From Lachnoclostridium sp. UBA7097 (GTDB taxonomy: Bacteria; Bacillota; Clostridia; Lachnospirales; Lachnospiraceae): a stretch of DNA of 7,214 bases. Within the stretch, counting starts at the first letter, position 1. The number at the start of each line of letters is the position of its first letter. The stretch covers positions 480-7,693 of the forward strand of contig DKYP01000073.1 in NCBI GenBank assembly GCA_002499945.1. Direction: 5' to 3'. A program made the position numbers and the translations under genes. Below the pieces are notes generated by a model, which was not told the origin of the DNA, searched no databases, and was given only the letters and a program-made list of their open reading frames with translations. Positions 1-5,264 of the stretch are shown piece by piece.

Positions 1-531
1 GTGGTACTGTTCAAGGCATTCCGATAAAAACTGTAATGCCGTGGCATAATCTGACAGCTCTGCTTTTTGTTCAATAAAAGAATTAAAATATGCCTTTTGT
101 ACTGGCAGCAGGGATTCGCTGTTAAGTATATACCTGTGCCTTATAAATTCCTTTGAAATGCTTTGTTTAAGGACTTTATATGCCATTTCATATGTTGGCT
201 GTTTTGCTGATTTAAGTGAAAGGAATACCACAGGGTACTGGCCCATATGCTTAGTGTATTCTTCACCCGCATCCATAATCTTTTTGCCTTGGAAATATAC
301 AGAATTATCTGCTTCTGTCCCATCTGGCATTATTTCCTTTTCAAAAAAAGCCTTTAACATGCTCTGGGCAAGTGTCTTGCCAAAACGCCTTGGGCGTGTA
401 AATAATGTAACTTTATTTTTATTTGCTAATAAATCACGTATTAACAATGTTTTATCTATATAGTAATACCCGCCACTTGTTATTTCTTTATAAAATTCTA
501 CACCTATTGGTACTGGCCTGATATATTCCAT
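1..531 (-). CDS. AAA-ATPase-like / PD-(D/E)XK-type protein, N-terminal 177 codons (partial)
   Basis: The frame is open from the ATG at 531 to the window edge, so the C-terminal part is missing. The start is set by AAGGAGG at 541-547, nine bases upstream. Residues 9-35 contain the opening typical of the AAA-ATPase-like family (Pfam AAA-ATPase_like): a G-V-x-F-Y-K-E-I segment, then YYIDKT, then an L-I-x-D-L-L helix. Residues 43-54 (LFTRPRRFGKTL) form the family's P-loop, with K52 and T53 as the nucleotide-binding pair. In this family the full protein is usually about 500-600 residues and ends in a PD-(D/E)XK nuclease-like domain (DUF1703), which cannot be seen here. Its biological role is poorly known, and a DNA-related or toxin/defence-like function has only been inferred from the fold. 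It lies downstream of the integrase terminator and has its own -10 box, so it is probably a separate unit. It could be chromosomal flank or belong to the element. Confidence 0.88.
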   Translation of the reverse strand, partial: MEYIRPVPIGVEFYKEITSGGYYYIDKTLLIRDLLANKNKVTLFTRPRRFGKTLAQSMLKAFFEKEIMPDGTEADNSVYFQGKKIMDAGEEYTKHMGQYPVVFLSLKSAKQPTYEMAYKVLKQSISKEFIRHRYILNSESLLPVQKAYFNSFIEQKAELSDYATALQFLSECLEQYH

Positions 532-573
532 TGAAGCATACCTCCTTTTAACTGGTTTAATTGTAACACAGGA

Positions 574-579
574 ATTATA
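574..579 (-). promoter_or_regulatory. Candidate -10 box for the AAA-ATPase-like gene
   Basis: On the minus strand this hexamer is a perfect TATAAT, 43 bases before the ATG at 531. No good -35 hexamer is present at 16-18 bases; the nearest sequences are AGCTGG-like. The call rests on the -10 and on its position between an upstream terminator and a gene with a strong ribosome site. Confidence 0.45.
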
Positions 580-608
580 TTTATTCCAGTGTATATCCAG
601 CTCCATAT

Positions 609-645
609 AAAAAATTTTCCTGGACAGCATAAACCGTCCAGGAAA
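609..645 (-). terminator. Rho-independent terminator of the integrase transcript
   Basis: A perfect 10-bp stem (TTTCCTGGAC at 616-625 pairing with GTCCAGGAAA at 636-645) has a 10-base loop. On the minus strand it is followed by one A and six T residues (614-609). It starts 24 bases after the integrase stop codon at 669-671 and should insulate the AAA-ATPase-like gene from operon read-through. The absence of a T-run on the plus-strand side makes it a one-way terminator. Confidence 0.85.
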
Positions 646-668
646 CCACCCGTCCCTAAAATAAATTG

Positions 669-1880
669 TCAGAACTTATAATCAATTTCGTAGTCATCAA
701 TAAGCTTTACTGCATCTTTTTTCTGTTCTTCTTCAAAATGTATGTAAGTTTTCCTGCAGACGTCAACGCTGTGCCCAAGAAGTGCAGCAATAAGTTCAGT
801 CCTGACACCTTTCCTGAAATAAAGGCTTGCGCATGTATGCCTGATTATATGTGTACCGTATGCCTGTACTTTAGTGCCTGCTGCCTTTTCTATCTCCTTT
901 ATATTACTTGACAGGTAAGAAACCGCTGCATGGTTTCCGTCCCTTGTGCAGCATACATAATCATCTGGTGCAGTATATCCAGAATATTTTTTCTGGAGTT
1001 CCAGGAAATGTTTTGCACTGTTATTCATACGCACAGTACGGTTCTGGTAATTCTTAAGCGACTGTGTTTCATATACCTGTGCTGGTTTTTTGCCAGGGTT
1101 ATTCACCAGCTGCAGGTTTTCATGTACATAAACTGTCCTGCTGGCAAAATCCACGTCTTTCCACTTTAATGCTAATATTTCCCCGGCACGCAGTCCTAAA
1201 AATATATTTGCACAAAGGCAGAACCCGTACTGGTACTGCGGTTTTTTGCTCCATTTCCTTATTGCTGCCGCCTGCCTGGTAAATTTCCTGATATCCTCCT
1301 CCTCAAAAAACTCTATTTTTTTAGTTTCCTTGATTATATTTTCCCTGTTAAGCATTACAACCGCCTGCATTGGGTTTACCTCTATTTTGCCGCCTGCCAG
1401 CCTGTTCCTGTAAAAATCATTTAGTGCATCATAGCACTTTTTGACTGTTGAATAAGAAAGATGTTCTTCCTCATTTAACATATTCAGGTGCTTCTGTATC
1501 ATATCTGAATCAACCACGCTTAACCTCATTGAGCCAATATCATAAGCAGCAATCCTTGAACGTATAGTTTTTTCAAGGGTATCATAGCTTGTCTTTTTAA
1601 GTCTGGGTTTTTTGTATATCTCCAGCCAGCTGTACATTGCATCTGAAAGGGTAACTGCCTTCTGCACAACAGTTTTTTTATTGCTTTCCTTTTCTATGCG
1701 GTTCATCTCTGCCATAACTTCTTTTACTGTATTTCCCAGGGCAGATTTTCTCTGTCCGTTTATGCTTTTCTTGTATAAATACTTATTCCTTCCTGGAATC
1801 CATGAAATGTTTCCCTGGCCATGTGGAAGTTTAGGAATCCCCTGTGCCAGGTCTTTATCATTGCTGCTGTTTTTTGCCAT
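669..1880 (-). CDS. int: Tyrosine site-specific integrase, 403 aa
   Basis: This is a tyrosine recombinase that would catalyse integration and excision of the surrounding element through a covalent 3'-phosphotyrosine intermediate. All six expected active-site residues can be placed: R231 (in FLGLRAGEILALKW), K276 (in SLKNYQNRTVRM), H344 and R347 (in THIIRHTCASL), H370 (in ALLGHS) and the nucleophile Y379 (in RKTYIHF). Residues about 22-65 look like the AP2-like arm-binding region, with aromatic and glycine-rich strands. Residues 76-162 look like the helical SAM-like core-binding domain, and residues 185-390 are the catalytic domain. The length is normal for the Tn916-type branch. The ATG at 1880 has AAGGAGG seven bases upstream. 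It lies 85 bases downstream of the excisionase-like gene, and its own terminator follows at 609-645. I see no frameshift or missing motif, so it appears functional. Confidence 0.97.
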   Translation of the reverse strand: MAKNSSNDKDLAQGIPKLPHGQGNISWIPGRNKYLYKKSINGQRKSALGNTVKEVMAEMNRIEKESNKKTVVQKAVTLSDAMYSWLEIYKKPRLKKTSYDTLEKTIRSRIAAYDIGSMRLSVVDSDMIQKHLNMLNEEEHLSYSTVKKCYDALNDFYRNRLAGGKIEVNPMQAVVMLNRENIIKETKKIEFFEEEDIRKFTRQAAAIRKWSKKPQYQYGFCLCANIFLGLRAGEILALKWKDVDFASRTVYVHENLQLVNNPGKKPAQVYETQSLKNYQNRTVRMNNSAKHFLELQKKYSGYTAPDDYVCCTRDGNHAAVSYLSSNIKEIEKAAGTKVQAYGTHIIRHTCASLYFRKGVRTELIAALLGHSVDVCRKTYIHFEEEQKKDAVKLIDDYEIDYKF

Positions 1881-1912
1881 GTTTCTGCCTCCTTCTTAAT
1901 TTACAATAACTT

Positions 1913-1938
1913 CCCAGGTTAAGATAAACAAACCCAGG
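1913..1938. repeat. Short direct repeat CCCAGG, 20-bp period, between xis-like gene and int
   Basis: CCCAGG occurs at 1913-1918 and 1933-1938, in the contexts TTCCCAGGTT and AACCCAGGAA, exactly 20 bp apart. The spacing of about two helical turns on one face of DNA, next to int, would suit arm-type sites for Int or the small HTH protein. The repeat unit is only six bases, so it could be chance. Confidence 0.25.
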
Positions 1939-1953
1939 AAGCCAGTATTTACA

Positions 1954-1967
1954 AATATTGCAATATT
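1954..1967. promoter_or_regulatory. Perfect 14-bp palindrome at the end of the xis-like gene
   Basis: AATATTGCAATATT is a perfect 14-bp palindrome that overlaps the first bases of the xis-like gene's stop codon (1966-1968), on the int side. The stem is AT-rich and has no loop, so it suits a dimeric protein operator better than a terminator. The likely reader would be the HTH protein encoded just upstream, or Int. This is inference, and in AT-rich DNA some such palindromes arise by chance. Confidence 0.3.
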
Positions 1968-2151
1968 ACATTAAAACATATTCTTTGCCAGTATACTTTT
2001 TAATCCAGTTTTCAAAAGCTGCTTCTGGTATGTAGTATATCCTCCCAATAGTTATTTTGGGGAAATCAGGCTGCTTTACAATCCTGTATGCTTTTTTTAT
2101 GGAACAGCCCAGGGCTAACGCGACATCTTCTGTTTTTAGCATTTTCTCCAT
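1966..2151 (-). CDS. Small helix-turn-helix protein, probable excisionase, 61 aa
   Basis: The protein has the plan of the HTH_17/excisionase (MerR-like winged helix) family. LKTEDVALALGCS (residues 5-17) forms the first helix and turn. KKAYRIVK (19-26) is the recognition helix, FPKITIGRIYYIP (30-42) the wing hairpin, and EAAFENWIKKY (43-53) the closing helix with its typical tryptophan. Such proteins bind and bend DNA near attachment sites to favour excision, and many also act as repressors. Its place directly upstream of int supports the excisionase role. The ATG at 2151 has AGGAGG seven bases upstream; the second ATG (residue 4) lacks a site of its own. A TATACT hexamer on the minus strand at 2173-2178 could give a weak internal promoter for this gene and int. 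It could instead be only a transcriptional regulator. Confidence 0.75.
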   Translation of the reverse strand: MEKMLKTEDVALALGCSIKKAYRIVKQPDFPKITIGRIYYIPEAAFENWIKKYTGKEYVLM

Positions 2152-2197
2152 GTTCTCACCTCCTAAAACTATAGTATATTATCCTAAATTTTTTATT

Positions 2198-3250
2198 TTA
2201 CTGCCTGTTACTTGTCTTTAACGGCTTACTGTACCTGGTATTTCCAAGCACCAGGCTGCCAGATGCTACAAATTCACCCTTTTTAAGGGACTGGAAGATT
2301 TCCACCCATTTTTTTACATTGCCAGGGTCTGTAAACCTTGCTGTTGCATTTAACTGTTCCGCACATGGATTAAAAAGAAGGACAAGGCCGCTCTGCATAA
2401 ACCCCTGTGCTGCCTGCTGTGTCTTTGACGGGAACTGCTGCGTTGCAAGTATAAGGTTTAAGTTAAATTTCCTTCCTTCCGCAATAATCTGGTTTAATGC
2501 ACACCTCTTACCAGAAATAAGGTTATGGAACTCATCAGCAAAGACAAACAGGCCGTTCCCCTTAAAACCTGAAGCTGCTGCCATGCGCCACAGGTATGAC
2601 AAAACCATTTCCGAAATAATTTCCTGTGTCATTAAGTCAAACTTGCCCAGGCGTATTACATTGATTTTTCCCTGCCTGATAAAAGAGCCGCCCAGACGGA
2701 ACACATTATGTGCTGTAACCGTATAAAGCTTATCCTTCACTTCCTCTATGGCAGATGTACAATTACTTCCCAGTTCATAATCCAGCGCCCTTATGCCGTA
2801 TTTCCCATAAAGGTCTTTCTTAAGGACTTCCTCTGCTGCCTTTCTTAATATATTTTTTTGTTTCGCCCCCATTCCTGTTGTACGTGCAAGGACTTCTGTA
2901 ACTGCCCCTGCTGTGTCTGCAGGCTTTTCAAGCGTACCATCTGGAAATTTTACTGGTGCAAAAAGGTCACATGGAATGCCTGTATTGTATACATCAATTT
3001 CATTAAGGTACATTTCTAAATCCTGCCTGTATGCATGGAAAATTTGTTCATTTGAAAAAACGGAATGGATGTCCAGCACAATTACAGTCCCGCCCTGCCG
3101 TGCAAGGTTTAATATGATATTCTGTGCCTGGACGCTTTTTCCACTGCCTGAACTGCCAATAAGCAGCATGTGCTTATTCGGCGCTTCCTGTGTATCAAAA
3201 TACACGGGGACACCATTAGATTTGCCAAGGTAAATTTTTTTGTATTCCAT
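2198..3250 (-). CDS. HerA/FtsK-superfamily DNA-translocase-type ATPase (DUF87-like), 350 aa
   Basis: This is a P-loop ATPase of the HerA/FtsK/VirD4 group. The N-terminus (residues 1-60) matches HerA-type proteins: a LGK-x-N-G-V-P-V-Y-F-D lead-in, then KHMLLIGSSGSGKS with Walker A at G32-S39, then a V-I-V-L-D strand ending at D60. Walker B is LFVFADEF (residues 234-241) with D239 and E240. A LILATQQ strand (266-272) supplies the polar sensor position. Basic residues R260 and R305 are possible trans-acting arginines. The C-terminal KKGEFVASG strand region (323-331) is also typical. Proteins of this group form hexameric rings that pump DNA. Here it could drive element transfer, DNA segregation or processing. 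It has no transmembrane segment, unlike classic VirD4 or TcpA coupling proteins, and is short for them. The ATG at 3250 has GGAGG nine bases upstream. It lies 22 bases after the 364-aa gene, implying joint expression. Confidence 0.9.
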   Translation of the reverse strand: MEYKKIYLGKSNGVPVYFDTQEAPNKHMLLIGSSGSGKSVQAQNIILNLARQGGTVIVLDIHSVFSNEQIFHAYRQDLEMYLNEIDVYNTGIPCDLFAPVKFPDGTLEKPADTAGAVTEVLARTTGMGAKQKNILRKAAEEVLKKDLYGKYGIRALDYELGSNCTSAIEEVKDKLYTVTAHNVFRLGGSFIRQGKINVIRLGKFDLMTQEIISEMVLSYLWRMAAASGFKGNGLFVFADEFHNLISGKRCALNQIIAEGRKFNLNLILATQQFPSKTQQAAQGFMQSGLVLLFNPCAEQLNATARFTDPGNVKKWVEIFQSLKKGEFVASGSLVLGNTRYSKPLKTSNRQ

Positions 3251-3272
3251 TTAATTATTCCTCCCGCTAATA

Positions 3273-4367
3273 CTATTTGATACTTTTCTTGCCTGCTAAC
3301 CTTGGACTTCTTTTCATATTACTTTTTGCGCTGCTGAATATTTCTACAAATCCTGCTTCACCTGCTTTGTCAATTTTGTCCCTTGAAAAACGCAACATGC
3401 GCTCACTGCCAGGATTACCAGCAACATCACGGTATAACATTTTAACTGTATAAGTATTTGTGTTATCAGTACATATTATACCATCATCTAAAAGTGATTT
3501 TTTTAATATATTCACAGGATAACCACTTAAAAGTGATGATGATATTTTCTTAAACAGCTCATCTTTCATATAAATATATCTATCATCAAAAAGTATAACT
3601 TCATGCAGCCTTTGTAATACAAATGTTTTAAGATAAGGCAATTCATATATCCTATAGAAATTTGTTTCAGCCTGCCACCTGTAAAGTTCATCCACAAAAA
3701 AGCTGCCTATACCATTTAAGCTGTGGATATTCTCATCAAGTTCAACAAGCTTTTTTGCACAACATAGCAAGTCTGCAAATTCTTTTCCAAGGCCATTGTC
3801 CCTAAAGTAAGGATAAAGGAAACAGGCTGCTGCCAAAAAGGCACTTTCATCATCTGTAGCATCTGCTGCTTCCTGGTTAAATTTATCAGATACAACTGTA
3901 ATTTCATCTTCCGGCGGCACGACACAAAACCTGTCAAAAGCCATATCATTAAAATCATCAATACAGATGATAAAGAAACGGTCTTTATTGCAGCCGTAAG
4001 GCATTTTTTCTGCAATAACCACTGGCAGGGCATTAAACCTTTCACCGCCTATGCCGCCTGATGTAACAACGCCTGCAACCATTTCTAAAAATCCAATGCC
4101 TCTCTTTGACTGTACAAACTTGCAGAGCACAAAATCGGAATTGACATCATTTAAAACAGCCATTAATTTTTTAACGGACAGGTATTCATCAAGCCTTGGT
4201 GTGCCACTGTCTGATAAAATGCCAGCAGCCTTTTCCAGGTTTCCATCACCCGTAATAATAAGAAACGGCTTTTGGAGTACCATAAAATTTTCCCTGAGGA
4301 CCGGGTAATTTATGCCAATAGATACCAGTATCTGCAACGTATGTTTTATAAAACTTTTACCATTCAT
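3273..4367 (-). CDS. Unknown 364-aa protein with a degenerate P-loop-like N-terminus
   Basis: I do not recognise a named family. Residues 34-50 read PFLIITGDGNLEKAAGI: a hydrophobic strand, then G40-x4-E45-K46-A47 and a helix. This has the spacing of a Walker A loop (GxxxxGK[S/T]) but lacks the second glycine and the Ser/Thr. FFIICIDD (131-138) resembles a Walker B strand, and LPVVIAE (114-120) a neighbouring core strand. I infer a P-loop fold that has lost catalytic residues. Residues about 262-330 suggest a winged-helix-like tail ending in a basic segment (KSNMKRSPRLAGKKSIK), so DNA binding is plausible. The start at 4367 overlaps the preceding gene by 11 bases. Its AAGGAG (4381-4386) lies 13 bases upstream, which is long, so translation is probably coupled to the 242-aa gene. 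It is likely a partner of that protein and of the ATPase. It could be a diverged primase/helicase-like protein (DUF927-like), at low confidence. Confidence 0.8.
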   Translation of the reverse strand: MNGKSFIKHTLQILVSIGINYPVLRENFMVLQKPFLIITGDGNLEKAAGILSDSGTPRLDEYLSVKKLMAVLNDVNSDFVLCKFVQSKRGIGFLEMVAGVVTSGGIGGERFNALPVVIAEKMPYGCNKDRFFIICIDDFNDMAFDRFCVVPPEDEITVVSDKFNQEAADATDDESAFLAAACFLYPYFRDNGLGKEFADLLCCAKKLVELDENIHSLNGIGSFFVDELYRWQAETNFYRIYELPYLKTFVLQRLHEVILFDDRYIYMKDELFKKISSSLLSGYPVNILKKSLLDDGIICTDNTNTYTVKMLYRDVAGNPGSERMLRFSRDKIDKAGEAGFVEIFSSAKSNMKRSPRLAGKKSIK

Positions 4368-5085
4368 TTTTTCTACATATCTCCTTCATAATTATATTTT
4401 TTTCATCTTTTCTTGCAAAATGCCATTTTCTTTCCATATCCATCCACCAGCCGTAGTCAAACGGGATTTCAAGTTTTTCTGCATTATCTACTGAATAAGC
4501 CAGCAGTGCAGAACCTGCATCCTTCTGCATCCTTCCTGATACCATCAGGCGCAGCCCGTGTGAATTAAGCTTGCGGATAAAGGGGTTTGCATCAATACCA
4601 TAAGGAAAGTAAACTACATGCTCACCATAGTTCCAGGAAACAGCAAGCACTGCCTGTGCATATGGATAACCTGAATAGTATACAAATGCCCTGTACCCCC
4701 TTGCATTTAAAAGTTCCCTGGACGCCAGGTTGCCAGTATCCGGTTTTCTTAACGAATATATGAGCCTGTCACCAGAATCTGTATAAATTTCTGATGAGGT
4801 AAGCAGTTTATTAGCACTATTTTTGGCTTTTAATTCTGCAAGAAGTTCCTGGTAATGAATATTCTGTTCCAAAACAGCTGCTTTCTTATACAGTTGCATC
4901 CTATCTTTTTCATAACTAGAGTATAGTTTGCTTTGGTAGTCCTGGTATGGACCACAATCAGGCTGTTCTTGTATACTGTGTGGCTGTTGCCGTGTTACAA
5001 GGCCTCTTTGCATATGGCTGTCAGTTTCATCTTCAAAATATACAGGCTGCCTTGCTCCATGATTAAATATTAAAGCATCATTCAT
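4357..5085 (-). CDS. Unknown 242-aa protein, first gene of the element operon
   Basis: I do not recognise this family. The start is placed at the ATG at 5085 (MNDALIF) because AAGGAGG lies at 5092-5098, six bases upstream. An in-frame ATG at 5109 would add eight codons, but its coding stretch would contain this ribosome site and a palindrome. Residues 1-50 are polar, glutamine-rich and probably disordered. Residues about 54-92 form a likely coiled coil or long helix (YSSYEKDRMQLYKKAAVLEQ and on). Residues 105-225 look like a compact alpha/beta domain with many aromatics (AFVYYSGYPYAQAVLAVSW, HVVYFPYGID) and a tryptophan-rich end (YGWWMDMERKWHF). No signal peptide or membrane segment is seen, so it should be cytoplasmic. 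It overlaps the 364-aa gene by 11 bases, which argues for a working pair. An adaptor or DNA-handling role is only a guess. Confidence 0.82.
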   Translation of the reverse strand: MNDALIFNHGARQPVYFEDETDSHMQRGLVTRQQPHSIQEQPDCGPYQDYQSKLYSSYEKDRMQLYKKAAVLEQNIHYQELLAELKAKNSANKLLTSSEIYTDSGDRLIYSLRKPDTGNLASRELLNARGYRAFVYYSGYPYAQAVLAVSWNYGEHVVYFPYGIDANPFIRKLNSHGLRLMVSGRMQKDAGSALLAYSVDNAEKLEIPFDYGWWMDMERKWHFARKDEKNIIMKEICRKNEW

Positions 5086-5091
5086 AAAAAT

Positions 5092-5098
5092 CCTCCTT
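5092..5098 (-). promoter_or_regulatory. Ribosome binding site that decides the start of the 242-aa gene
   Basis: The minus strand reads AAGGAGG here, six bases before the ATG at 5085. This is an ideal site and spacing, while the longer reading from the ATG at 5109 has no comparable site. Confidence 0.85.
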
Positions 5099-5100
5099 TT

Positions 5101-5112
5101 CCAGTGCACTGG
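5101..5112. promoter_or_regulatory. Perfect 12-bp palindrome, candidate operator in the leader of the leftward operon
   Basis: CCAGTGCACTGG is perfectly self-complementary and lies three bases upstream of the ribosome site of the 242-aa gene. A dimeric repressor bound here, or an RNA fold, could limit expression of the whole leftward operon. By chance alone roughly one or two 12-bp palindromes are expected in a window of this size, so only the position makes it notable. Confidence 0.35.
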
Positions 5113-5124
5113 TTTTTATTTGCT

Positions 5125-5173
5125 AGCTGTAACCATAATATAGTAATTTATTACCATTTTCTAGAAGCTGTAA
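5125..5173. repeat. Direct repeat AGCTGTAA in the divergent intergenic region
   Basis: AGCTGTAA occurs at 5125-5132 and 5166-5173 (41-bp spacing, about four helical turns), each with CTAG nearby. The inner CTGTA recurs at 5200-5204, just before the rightward promoter. These could be binding sites for a regulator of the divergent pair. A smaller inverted repeat, GTAAT-TT-ATTAC, lies between them at 5143-5154. No minus-strand promoter in this region is convincing. The best minus -10 candidate is a TATAAT at 5214-5219, which would give a leader of about 120 bases. Confidence 0.3.
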
Positions 5174-5219
5174 ATAAATTTTTTTATAAAGGTTTTAAAC
5201 TGTAGACCAGAAAATTATA

Positions 5220-5228
5220 TGCTATAAT
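5220..5228 (+). promoter_or_regulatory. Extended -10 promoter of the 592-aa gene
   Basis: TGCTATAAT contains a perfect -10 hexamer (5223-5228) with the extended TGn element. It lies 36 bases upstream of the ATG at 5265. The -35 region (around 5200-5205, CTGTAG) is weak, as is usual for extended -10 promoters. A minus-strand TATAAT at 5214-5219 almost abuts it, so leftward and rightward initiation might compete. Confidence 0.6.
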
Positions 5229-5264
5229 AGTAATAAGTGCAGTTAAAAAGGAGGAATTTTTTTT

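Larger units (their letters stand above)
669..5085 (-). mobile_element. Integration end of a probable integrative element (five-gene operon)
   Basis: Five genes are read right to left: unknown 242 aa, unknown 364 aa, HerA/FtsK-type ATPase, small HTH protein, tyrosine integrase. The first pair overlaps by 11 bases, and the following gaps are 22, 46 and 85 bases. The xis-like then int order with int last, followed by a terminator, matches the end of many Gram-positive integrative elements such as Tn916. No relaxase, replication initiator or secretion gene is visible, so the element type (conjugative, mobilisable, or neither) cannot be decided. The given coordinates cover the operon only; the true element ends are not identified. 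One end is expected in about 532-668. Confidence 0.6.

Noticed and set aside
552..560. Nine-base CTGGTTTAA shared in inverted orientation with 7107-7115, considered as a terminal inverted repeat
   Set aside because: It is too short, sits in AT-rich DNA and is not extended on either side; one such match between two intergenic stretches is weak evidence for element ends.
638..645. CCAGGAAA recurring at several places (for example near 1001 and 4631), considered as a dispersed protein-binding motif
   Set aside because: Most copies are inside coding sequence and the copy at 638-645 is explained as a terminator stem arm; the spacing is irregular.
666..911. Plus-strand open frame opposite the integrase gene
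   Set aside because: It lies wholly within the coding frame of the integrase on the other strand and has no ribosome site; its Cys/Phe-rich translation is typical of an antisense shadow.
2319..2726. Plus-strand 135-aa open frame opposite the ATPase gene
   Set aside because: The opposite strand encodes Walker B and the sensor of a clear ATPase here, so this frame is a shadow.
3716..4045. Second minus-strand open frame of 109 aa inside the 364-aa gene
   Set aside because: It is an alternative frame inside a gene with good start context and continuous operon spacing, and it shows no plausible ribosome site or motif.
5085..5109. Longer start for the 242-aa protein at the ATG at 5109
   Set aside because: The eight extra codons would cover an ideal ribosome site (5092-5098) and part of the palindrome, and the ATG at 5109 has no good site of its own.
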